Shown piece after piece: positions 28,582-36,375 of a DNA stretch of 64,000 bases. Made by a program: the position numbers and the translations under genes. Source of the DNA: Gammaproteobacteria bacterium (lineage in GTDB: Bacteria; Pseudomonadota; Gammaproteobacteria; Burkholderiales; Gallionellaceae); assembly GCA_018813765.1 (NCBI GenBank), contig JAHJBC010000006.1, forward strand, positions 124,001 to 188,000, in the 5' to 3' direction. The notes under the pieces are model-generated. The model did no database searches and had not been told where the DNA came from. It saw only the letters and a program-made list of their open reading frames with translations. Within the stretch, counting starts at the first letter, position 1. Every line of letters begins with the position of its first letter.

Positions 28582-30942
28582 ATGGCAGCAAAGAGAATCG
28601 GGCGCTTCAACATCCTGCGCGAGCTGGGCAAGGGTACGCAGGGATCGGTGCATCTGGCCTATGACCCGCAGCTTGATCGTCAGGTCGCCATCAAAACCTT
28701 GCGCCCCGGCGCAGCGCACACCGAGACGCTGCTGCGCGAGGCGCGCATCGTCAGCAAATTGCAGCATGCCAACATCGTGCCGCTGTATGACGCGGGCGAA
28801 CAGGATGGTGAACCCTATCTGGTCTGCGCTTACATCGAGGGCGGCACCCTGCAGCGCATGCTACGCGACGGTGCATTGCCCGCTGTGAAATCGGTCGAGA
28901 TCGCCTGCCAGTTGCTGGACGCATTGGAATACGCGCACCAGCAGGGCGTGCTGCACCTCGACATCAAACCCGGCAACATCATGATCGGCCAGCGCGGCCA
29001 ACCGATGCTGATGGACTTCGGCATCGCCCGGCTGATGCAGGAGCAGAGCGACAACAGCCAGGAGGTGATCGGCACGCCGCAATACATGGCGCCGGAATCC
29101 ATTTCCAACGGCGGCGTGAACGCGAGTGCCGACCTGTATTCCGTGGGCATGGTGCTGTACGAGATGGTTGCGGGCGTTCCCGCCTTCACCGGCGACAACG
29201 CCTTCAATGTGATGAATCGCGTGGTGCACGAGGCCGCCGCCGCGCCTTCGGTCCACAATCCAGAACTGGATGCAGGGCTGGAAGCGATCATCATGAAGTC
29301 GATCGCCAAGAACAAGGATGAGCGTTACCGTGATGCAGCGTCCATGCGCAGCGCACTGAAGACCTTTTTGGGCGGACTCGGTCAGAACTCGGCCAGCGAC
29401 GCGGATGCCACGCTTGAATTCCTGCTGCGGCGCATGCGCAGCAAGAGCGACTTCCCCGCACTCTCCAACATCATCACCGAGATCAACAAGATCGTCGCCT
29501 CGGAATCGGACAGTGCCAACAAACTGGCGCGCGCCATCCTGCAGGACTTCGCGCTCACCAACAAACTCCTGCGACTGGTCAACACCGTCTCCTACGGCCA
29601 GTTCGGCGGCAACATCAGCACCATCTCCAAGGCCGTGGTGATCATGGGGTTCGAGACCGTGCGCAACATCGCGATGTCGCTGATCATGCTGGAGTTCATG
29701 CAGAACAAGACACTCGCCCACCAGCTCAAGGACGAAGTGGTCGCCTCGTTCTTTTCCGGCGTGCTCGCCACGCAACTGGCGGTGGGGCGCAACATCCGCG
29801 ACGCCGAAGAGCTGATGATCTGCGCCATGTTCCAGAACCTTGGGCGCATGCTGGTGACCTACTATTTCTTCGACGAGAGCCAGGAGATCGCGCGCCTGAT
29901 CGAACAGGGCGAGAACGAAGAACAGGCCGCCATCAAGGTGCTGGGGTTGACCTACAACCAGATCGGCATCGGCGTCGCCAAGAGCTGGAACTTTCCCAAG
30001 CGCCTGCTCGACGGCATGGAACGCTTGCCCTCCGGCGAGCCAGTGAAAAAGCCCAAGACCGAGATCGACCACATGCGCGCAACGGTGAACATGGCCAACG
30101 ACCTCTGCGTGATCGCGGCGGCGACCCCGTCGAACGAAAAGTCGCAGGCGCTGAACCGCGTGCGCCAGCGCTACCAGGATGCGATCGACATCCCCGAGCA
30201 CAAGCTCAACGCAGCGCTGGAGAGCGGCTTGCAGGAACTCACCCGCCGCGCGATGACACTGGAGATCAACACCACGCGCAGCCCGCTGGTGAAAAAAGTG
30301 CGGCAATGGACCGGGGAGGCCATCGACACGCTGAAGGAAGGCACGCCCAAGCCGGACGCGATGGGCGGCGTGCATGGCATCGAATCGGCATTGGAAGCGC
30401 CGGAGAAGGAAGAGCCGCATGCACGCCCCGATCCCGAGACCGTGATGGGCGCGGGCATTCAGGACGTGACCAACACCCTGGTCGAAGACTTCAACCTCAA
30501 CGACGTGCTGCTGATGGTGCTGGAGACCATCTACCGCGGGCTAGGCTTCAAGCACGCCATCATCTGCATCCGCGACAACAAAATCAACGCCATGGTCGCG
30601 CGCATGGGGCTGGGTGCCAACGTTGAAGAAGTGATCCCGCGCTTCCGCTTCAAGATATCGTTCGAGCCGGACGTGTTCCACCTCGCCATCGAAAAGGGCG
30701 TCGACATCGTCATCGAAGACCTGCACGCGGGCAGCATTTCCAGCAAGATACCCGGCTGGTACAAACAGGCAGTTGATGCCGAGAGTTTCATCCTGCTGCC
30801 CATCGTCATCAACAAGAAAACCGTCGGCCTGTTCTATGCCGACATGCAGCACGCCAACACGCTGAAGCTCTCCGAGCAGCAACTGTCGCTGCTGCGCACC
30901 CTGCGCAACCAGGCGGTGCTGGCGATAAAGCAAAAGATGTAG
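28582..30942 (+). CDS. Ser/Thr protein kinase fused to HDOD and GAF domains
   Basis: The 786-aa protein has three modules. Residues 1-260 are a eukaryote-like kinase: LGKGTQGSVHLAYD, VAIKTL (Lys), VLHLDIKPGNIMI (catalytic loop with HLD in place of HRD), MDFGIARL and YMAPESI. Residues about 275-500 are an HDOD domain (FPALSNIITEINKIV, LRLVNTVSYGQFGG, VRNIAMSLIMLEFM), a degenerate HD-type signalling fold. Residues about 625-786 look like a GAF domain (VFHLAIEKGVDIVIED, FILLPIVINKKTVGLFYAD). No membrane segment was seen. The GAF would sense a ligand, the kinase would signal and the HDOD would bind partners; the pathway is unknown. Confidence 0.9.
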   Translation: MAAKRIGRFNILRELGKGTQGSVHLAYDPQLDRQVAIKTLRPGAAHTETLLREARIVSKLQHANIVPLYDAGEQDGEPYLVCAYIEGGTLQRMLRDGALPAVKSVEIACQLLDALEYAHQQGVLHLDIKPGNIMIGQRGQPMLMDFGIARLMQEQSDNSQEVIGTPQYMAPESISNGGVNASADLYSVGMVLYEMVAGVPAFTGDNAFNVMNRVVHEAAAAPSVHNPELDAGLEAIIMKSIAKNKDERYRDAASMRSALKTFLGGLGQNSASDADATLEFLLRRMRSKSDFPALSNIITEINKIVASESDSANKLARAILQDFALTNKLLRLVNTVSYGQFGGNISTISKAVVIMGFETVRNIAMSLIMLEFMQNKTLAHQLKDEVVASFFSGVLATQLAVGRNIRDAEELMICAMFQNLGRMLVTYYFFDESQEIARLIEQGENEEQAAIKVLGLTYNQIGIGVAKSWNFPKRLLDGMERLPSGEPVKKPKTEIDHMRATVNMANDLCVIAAATPSNEKSQALNRVRQRYQDAIDIPEHKLNAALESGLQELTRRAMTLEINTTRSPLVKKVRQWTGEAIDTLKEGTPKPDAMGGVHGIESALEAPEKEEPHARPDPETVMGAGIQDVTNTLVEDFNLNDVLLMVLETIYRGLGFKHAIICIRDNKINAMVARMGLGANVEEVIPRFRFKISFEPDVFHLAIEKGVDIVIEDLHAGSISSKIPGWYKQAVDAESFILLPIVINKKTVGLFYADMQHANTLKLSEQQLSLLRTLRNQAVLAIKQKM

Positions 30943-31189
30943 TTGACGCAGAGCGAACCGGATCAACCGTCCAGATGCTCATGTGTTTACGGCCATGCCG
31001 GTTGAACGGGAAAGGGGTGTGGATTGAGGCCGAGGTTAAGCGATGGTTTAACCGTCATCCTTCTGCAGCCTGGCGAAGAATTTCGCCTGATCCGATTGCT
31101 GCAGGGATGGATTCTGCACCACATCGGCGCCAGCTTGCGTGGCCATTCCCCTCGACACAGACCCGATCATCAACGTTTTCTCGCGAACG

Positions 31190-31783
31190 TTACTCCAACC
31201 AGGCGTGGCGGGCGAGCCAACGGCTCAATTCGTTGTCGTTGGGCAGCACCAGCTTGCCGAACAACCTGGCCCGGTGGCTTTCCACCGAGCGCGGGCTGCA
31301 CGGCGGATTGAGTTGCTGGGAGATTTCCTTGTTGGATTGTCCCAGGGTCACTTGACGCGCCACCTCGCGCTCGCGCGGCGTAAGTTGCGTCCACAGTTGC
31401 TGGGCTGTGGCGCGTTCCTTCGCCTCGGCCATCGCAGTCGGCAATTTGTCGAGCAATTGCTGGGTATCCGGTTTGACTACCCAATCGAATGCCCCCAGAC
31501 GCACTGCCTCAAGTGCGGTGGGAATATCGCCGTGGCCGGACAGGAACAACGCAACCAGCGGGCTGTGTTGTTGCCGCAGTTCTTCCAGCACTGCCAATCC
31601 GCTCATGCCGTTCATGCGCAGATCAAGAATCACGCAACCAGGCCGTTGGGTGTTCGCGTTGTTCAGGAAGGCCTCGCCGGTATCAAAGCCTTGTACCGCC
31701 AATCCCTGTGAGAACAGCAGCAGGGAGCGTCGCAAGGCTTCGTCGTCATCGACCACTTAGAGAGTTAGTGCGGTTTCTGTCAT
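31190..31783 (-). pseudogene. FixJ/NarL-type response regulator with an in-frame stop at codon 9
   Basis: The original frame begins ATG at 31783 and reads MTETALTL, then TAA (31757-31759), then VVDDDEALRRSLLL. The rest is an intact receiver (phospho-acceptor Asp in VILDLRMNG, Lys in VVKPD) and a LuxR-type HTH (LTPREREVARQVTLGQSNKEI) to 31190. A TAC or TAT codon for Tyr (L-Y-VVDDDE is usual) has probably become TAA. A GTG at 31756 just after the stop could restart translation, so a functional 188-aa protein is not excluded. The ATG overlaps the kinase stop by 4 bases, as in an intact two-gene operon. Confidence 0.8.
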
Positions 31784-32457
31784 GGGGTCAATGGCAGGGA
31801 GAAGAAAAATATGGCGCCGCCTTCGGCGCGGTTGGCGACTTGCAGGGGGCCGCCATGCGCTTCGATGATGGTGTGGCAGATGTTCAGTCCGAGTCCGTCC
31901 GGCTTGGTGCTGAAGAAGGGTTAAAAAAATTTCTCCTGCATGGCTTCCGGGATGCCGGGACCGTGGTCGCCGACCTGGACCAAGATCGAGCTTTCGATCC
32001 GGAACGAGATGATGTCGATCACCCGTTGTGCGGGAGGCAAGTCCTGCATGGCTTGCATGGCATTTTGCACCAGATTGAACAATACCTGCCGCAGCAGGAC
32101 TGGATCTCCGCGCAGCTGCGGCAGGTTTTCGGTCAGTTGCATCCTGGTGTGCGTCTTTTGCCGCTGCAATTCAGGGCGCAGCATCGTCAGTGCGTCGTTG
32201 AGGACGGAATGTATGTCGCAGGATTCGTAAGTGCCGCGACGGGTGTTGATGAGGCTGCGGATGCGCCGGACGATGTCGCTGGCGCGCTGAGCCTGGGTCA
32301 CGATGTCGTCGAGCGCCGACGCAAGCAGCGGCTGTTGTTCCCGGCTGGCAATCGACTTGGCGGCCAGCGCAAAATTGGACAGCGTCATCAGCGGCTGGTT
32401 GAGCTCGTGTGCCATCGTGGTGGCGATCTCGCCCAGGCTGGCGAGGTGTGCGCTGCC
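31780..32457 (-). pseudogene. Histidine kinase remnant: N-terminus lost and one in-frame stop
   Basis: Kinase homology begins abruptly at about 32457 with AHLASLGEIATTMAHELNQP (H-box), then LFNLVQNAMQAM (N-box) and VGDHGPGIP (G1). After EKFF the frame meets TAA (31921-31923) and then continues PFFSTKPDGLGLNIC (F and G2 boxes) and ends with TGA at 31780-31782. The canonical sequence is F-E-PFF, so a GAA-to-TAA change explains the stop. The upstream sensor part is missing and replaced by unrelated DNA. The protein, if made, lacks the G2 box and should be inactive. Confidence 0.85.
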
Positions 32458-32460
32458 GGT

Positions 32461-32628
32461 ATCAGCAAGAACGTGGCTACAGGCTGCACCGCAGCTCACG
32501 TGTATGAGACGCCTGGCACTTACATGGCAAGCCTCACAATCACCGACATGGCGGGAACTGTGCGCACCTACAAGCAGACCATCATCGTCACGGAGTTCGC
32601 CGGGTTGCCCCGGAAAAATATTCGTTGA
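32461..32628 (+). pseudogene. C-terminal fragment of a PKD-domain protein
   Basis: On the plus strand, directly abutting the truncated kinase, 55 codons read like the end of a PKD (Ig-like) domain: ATGCTAAHVYETPGTYMASL, then TITDMAGTVRTYKQTIIVT, ending at TGA 32626-32628. PKD domains occur in large surface proteins, and the rest of the gene is absent. The open frame extends further upstream only as antisense of the kinase. It marks a deletion or rearrangement junction at about 32.45-32.47 kb. Confidence 0.65.
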
Positions 32629-32756
32629 ATATAGCTTGAAGATGGGTGAAGATGAGCAGGGTCGAATCCGGCATTCGACTCTGATTTAAAATTTCGCGAC
32701 TTTGCTATTCAATCGATTTGCTTGGCACATGAATAATGTGGAAGGAAGTTGAATAT

Positions 32757-33590
32757 ATGAAATCCAGCAAGCGCATTCTCGCAGTCATGTCCGAGTGGGG
32801 CTATTGGGGCATCGAGCTGGTTGGCCCGATGAGCAAGCTGGTGGCGGCCGGTTATGAATTTGATTTCGCCACTCCCAAAGGAAAACGCGCCCCGGTATTG
32901 CCGCCGAGCATAGACACCACCTACCGCGATCCGGCGCTGGATGCCTGTGTCACCACGCAGGAAGATGCCGCGCTGGTGCTGGCATTCGAGAAAACCAGCC
33001 AACTGGATAAAACGCTGAATCTTTCGGCAATGTTTCCCGAGAGGCCGTATTTCAGCCATCCCGGTTTCCTGCGCGAGTACGAGGCGTATCACGAAAAGCG
33101 CCGCATTGCACAGGAGAAAGCGGTGGCCGAGTACGACGCGATCCTGCTGGTCGGCGGCAGCGGCCCCATCGTCGATATCGTCAACAATCAGCGCGTGCAT
33201 GATCTGGTGCTGGCATTCCATGCGGCAGACAAGCCGATAGCTGCGATCTGTTACGGCGTGGCGACGCTGGTGTTCGCGCGCGACTTCAACGAACGCAAAT
33301 CCATCATCGCCGACAAGCATGTCACCGGCCACTGCATCGAGTACGACCATCACGACGGCACCGGTTTTGTCGGCACCGATTTCAACATGGGGCCGCCGCC
33401 CTATGTGCTCGAATATATCCTCGCCGATGCGGTCGGGCCGGGCGGCCAGTACCACGGCAATTTCGGCAAACGCACGTCCGTGATAGTCGATTTCCCGTTC
33501 ATCACGGCCAGATCGTTACAGTGCTCACATGAATTCGGCGAAAAAATACTGGAGGTTCTGGATGAAGGGTTGCGCCGCTACGGCTGGTGA
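32757..33590 (+). CDS. DJ-1/PfpI superfamily protein (Hsp31-like class I GATase fold)
   Basis: The 277-aa cytoplasmic protein has VMSEWGYWGIELVGP with the early acidic residue, LLVGGSGPIVDI and the nucleophile elbow AAICYGVATLVF (Cys near residue 169). VTGHCIEYDHHDGTGF follows. Proteins of this type include glyoxalase III/Hsp31 deglycases and amidotransferase-like enzymes; the activity here is not proven. The ATG at 32757 follows GAAGGA. It is the first of ten co-oriented genes reaching 44125, and a second DJ-1-type gene occurs at 35733. Confidence 0.87.
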   Translation: MKSSKRILAVMSEWGYWGIELVGPMSKLVAAGYEFDFATPKGKRAPVLPPSIDTTYRDPALDACVTTQEDAALVLAFEKTSQLDKTLNLSAMFPERPYFSHPGFLREYEAYHEKRRIAQEKAVAEYDAILLVGGSGPIVDIVNNQRVHDLVLAFHAADKPIAAICYGVATLVFARDFNERKSIIADKHVTGHCIEYDHHDGTGFVGTDFNMGPPPYVLEYILADAVGPGGQYHGNFGKRTSVIVDFPFITARSLQCSHEFGEKILEVLDEGLRRYGW

Positions 33591-33637
33591 CCTGCAGCCC
33601 GACAGGGATGAATGTTACGTTCCGGAGGAATGACATA

Positions 33638-34831
33638 ATGACTTCAATCGATGAGGGGATCGCCGCAGCGCGTTCCGGCGATATGGCAAAGCTGCAAGCG
33701 TGGCTTGATGCGGGAAATGGCCCCGACCATTACGATACCGCCGGATGGACGCCGTTGCTGTGGGCATCGGCGCGGGGGCATGGTGGCGCGGTAGAGTTGT
33801 TGTTGAAACGGGGGGCGGATATCTCGATGCCGCACCGGGACTCCGCCGCCCTGCCCATTCATCTTGCCGGGCAATCCGGCGATGTCAGGACATCCGAATT
33901 GTTGCTTGAACAAAGGCCGACGCACATCAATGCGGTATGGGATTTGAACGGGCACACCATTTCCCTGCAGGCGGTCTTTTACGGGCACCTGGCGTTGATG
34001 AAGCGTTTGCTCGCCATGCATCCGGACCTGTCCATCACGACGGCGCGCGGGCTGGGGGCCATGGATCTGGCGACGCAGTTCCAGAACGCGGCGATGATGG
34101 ACATCCTGCGCCCGCATGATGTCTCCGCTGAAGCAAAAGCTGCCTATTATCGAAGTTTTCTCAAGAGGATCGCCCCGGCGATTCCGCCGGGCGAGGAAAA
34201 AGCACAGCAACTTGCCGACAAACTGGTGGGCGTGATCGGCGACGGGATCAGGAACGCGGCCACCGATCCGTCGGCGGTGCAAGCGACGCTGGATGCAGTG
34301 CGCGAGATCGTGGAGAAAGAGCACGCCAATGTGAACCGTCTGGGTGGGGCGTTGCAACAGCCTCCGCTCATCGTGGTGGTGACCGGCAATAACGGGTTCC
34401 CCCCGAATCCGGTCGTCGCCAGTCTGCGCAATCAACTGGCCAATTATCTGCTCGAAAAAGGGGCCGACCCGACGCTGCACGAACAACATCCCATGGGTGC
34501 GCAGACCATCATTCGCGCATCGGTGTTCAATCACCTGGACATCCTGAAAATGTGCGCGCAATACATCACCCCGCAACAACTGACGGATGCGATCAATGAA
34601 ATCCCATTGGTGAACGGGCTGACGGCGATGCACGATGCGGTGTTGCGCGCGACCATGGCTGCGCCGGAACGTTTTGAAGGCTATCTGGATCAGGTTCGCT
34701 GGTTTGTGGCACACGGCGGGCGCAGCGATATGGAAGATTATGCCGGCGTGACGCAACGGGATATTGCGGAAAAAACAGACAAGCCGGAAGTTCGCCGCCG
34801 TCTTCTTGCGGTACTTGACGGGAAGGAGTAG
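33638..34831 (+). CDS. Ankyrin-repeat protein
   Basis: The 397-aa protein has N-terminal ankyrin repeats (about 1-150): GIAAARSGDMAKLQAWLDAG, TAGWTPLLWASARGHGGAV, HINAVWDLNGHTISLQAVF-like. A helical middle part (about 170-250) follows, then further ankyrin-like units (LANYLLEKGADPTLHEQHP, VRWFVAHGGRSDMEDYAG). No signal peptide is visible. Ankyrin units mediate protein binding. The GGAGG site before ATG 33638 is good. Its partner is unknown; it lies between a DJ-1 gene and an aldolase gene in the same direction. Confidence 0.85.
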   Translation: MTSIDEGIAAARSGDMAKLQAWLDAGNGPDHYDTAGWTPLLWASARGHGGAVELLLKRGADISMPHRDSAALPIHLAGQSGDVRTSELLLEQRPTHINAVWDLNGHTISLQAVFYGHLALMKRLLAMHPDLSITTARGLGAMDLATQFQNAAMMDILRPHDVSAEAKAAYYRSFLKRIAPAIPPGEEKAQQLADKLVGVIGDGIRNAATDPSAVQATLDAVREIVEKEHANVNRLGGALQQPPLIVVVTGNNGFPPNPVVASLRNQLANYLLEKGADPTLHEQHPMGAQTIIRASVFNHLDILKMCAQYITPQQLTDAINEIPLVNGLTAMHDAVLRATMAAPERFEGYLDQVRWFVAHGGRSDMEDYAGVTQRDIAEKTDKPEVRRRLLAVLDGKE

Positions 34832-34927
34832 AGGCCGAATCTGAATCACCGGCATTTCGCAGTTTGCAGGACAGCAGTATCCGACCAGTCACATCAATGC
34901 AGGAACCAACATAAAGGAGAACGCACG

Positions 34928-35719
34928 ATGAACTCAGATGGAAAGATGTCACCCAACAAACTGAAGCGCGACCTGGCTGCCGGCAAAGTATGCCTCGGTG
35001 CGACCATCACGATGGAAAACCCGGTAGTGGCGGAAATCCTTTCACACATCGGTCTTGACTGGCTGTGGATCGAGATGGAGCACTCGGTCACCAGCGATGG
35101 TGGAGTGCATGCCATGCTGCAGGCCACGAACGGCGCCGACACGAGCACGATGGTGCGCGTGCCGTGGAACGACAAGACGATGATCAAGCGCGTACTTGAT
35201 GCGGGACCGGACGGCATCATCATCCCCCTGGTCAACAGTGCGGCGGAAGCCGAAGCCGCCGTGAGCGCCATCAAGTACCCGCCACTGGGCGAGCGGGGCG
35301 CCGGACTGGCGCGTGCCCAGTGCTACGGTCTGGCCATGGAAGACTATATGAAGCGCGCCAATGACGAAGTCATGATCACACTCATGATCGAGCATGTCCA
35401 GGCGGTCGAAAACATCGAAGCGATACTCAAGGTCAAGGGCGTGGATTCGGTCATGGTCGGCGCGCTGGATCTTTCCGGCAGCATGGGGATTCTCGGACAG
35501 ACCACCGACCCCAGAGTCGAGGCTGCGATCCAGAAAGTCCTCGCCGCCAGCAAGAAAGCCAACATCCCCTGCGGCATCATCACCGTCGCCCCGGAGCAGG
35601 CCAACGAGCGAATCAAACAGGGCTTCACCCATATCATCATGGGCATCGATGTCCTGTATCTGGTTGGCGGCGTGACCGGCGCGCTGAAGCAGATCGTCCG
35701 CCCCGGCGGCGGCAAATAG
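34928..35719 (+). CDS. HpcH/HpaI aldolase/citrate lyase family protein
   Basis: The 263-aa protein matches class II, metal-dependent 2-keto-3-deoxy acid aldolases: GLDWLWIEMEHSVTS (acidic metal and substrate region), MVRVPWND with the conserved Arg, LDAGPDGIIIPLVNSAAEA and the metal-binding Glu in TLMIEHVQAVENIE with Asp in GALDLSGSMG. Such enzymes cleave 2-oxo-hydroxy acids to pyruvate plus an aldehyde. The substrate is unknown. The next DJ-1-type gene begins 13 bases on. Confidence 0.9.
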   Translation: MNSDGKMSPNKLKRDLAAGKVCLGATITMENPVVAEILSHIGLDWLWIEMEHSVTSDGGVHAMLQATNGADTSTMVRVPWNDKTMIKRVLDAGPDGIIIPLVNSAAEAEAAVSAIKYPPLGERGAGLARAQCYGLAMEDYMKRANDEVMITLMIEHVQAVENIEAILKVKGVDSVMVGALDLSGSMGILGQTTDPRVEAAIQKVLAASKKANIPCGIITVAPEQANERIKQGFTHIIMGIDVLYLVGGVTGALKQIVRPGGGK

Positions 35720-35732
35720 TGCGGAGGACGCC

Positions 35733-36302
35733 GTGAGACTAAAAGGCAAAAAGATCGCGGTGCTGATCGAGAGCGACTTTTACGAGAACGAGATCATCTA
35801 CTACAAGCTGCGCTTTGCCGAAGAAGGGGCGGAGTTGCATTTCCTAAGCCGCATGTGGGGGCAGCCGAAACTGACGTTCACCGGGCACGAATTCCGGATG
35901 CCGATGGATTGCAACGAGAGCTTCGAGAACATGAGCGATGCGGAGTTGGGTAGTTATGCTGCCGTCATCGTGCCTGCGGGGATGGTGGCCGACCGGCTGC
36001 GCTATACCGAGGATGTTGCCATGATTCCTCCTGCGGCCGAATTTATGCGGCGTGCCTTTGCGGACAAGAAGATCGTCAAAGGCATCATATGCCACGGCAT
36101 GTGGCTGATGTCGCCGGTCATAGAAGTGATTCGCGGAAGGAAAGTCACGCTGCACAACAACCTCATCGGCGATGCGAAGAACTACGGTCTGCACTATGTG
36201 GATCAGGATGTGGTGGCGGACGGCGACCTGATCACGGGACGCAGCGGCGGACACTGCCACCTGTTTGCACGAAAGATAATCGATACCTTGGCCGCCGGGT
36301 AA
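35733..36302 (+). CDS. DJ-1/PfpI family protein, short form
   Basis: The 189-aa protein starts with GTG after GGAGG. It has KKIAVLIESDFYENEIIYY with the conserved Glu, a central AAVIVPAGMVADRLRYTED and the elbow KGIICHGMWLMSP with the nucleophilic Cys and adjacent His typical of PfpI/YhbO proteins. These act as deglycases, glyoxalases or proteases, and which applies cannot be told. The 13-base spacing behind the aldolase suggests that a released aldehyde or reactive carbonyl could be its substrate (inference). Confidence 0.88.
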   Translation: MRLKGKKIAVLIESDFYENEIIYYKLRFAEEGAELHFLSRMWGQPKLTFTGHEFRMPMDCNESFENMSDAELGSYAAVIVPAGMVADRLRYTEDVAMIPPAAEFMRRAFADKKIVKGIICHGMWLMSPVIEVIRGRKVTLHNNLIGDAKNYGLHYVDQDVVADGDLITGRSGGHCHLFARKIIDTLAAG

Positions 36303-36375
36303 CCAACTCGAACAAAATCAGAATGTTCCGCAACGTGGTTTTCCAGAAATCAATCGCATTGAAATGGAGGGCATA

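Noticed and set aside
31048-31170. 40-codon minus-strand frame downstream of the response regulator
   Set aside because: It has an ATG and a natural-looking composition but no ribosome site and no family I recognise; too weak to list as a gene.
32723-32740. TTGGCAC as a sigma-54 -24 element before the partner-switching cluster
   Set aside because: The required GC at -12, ten bases on, is missing (TA instead).
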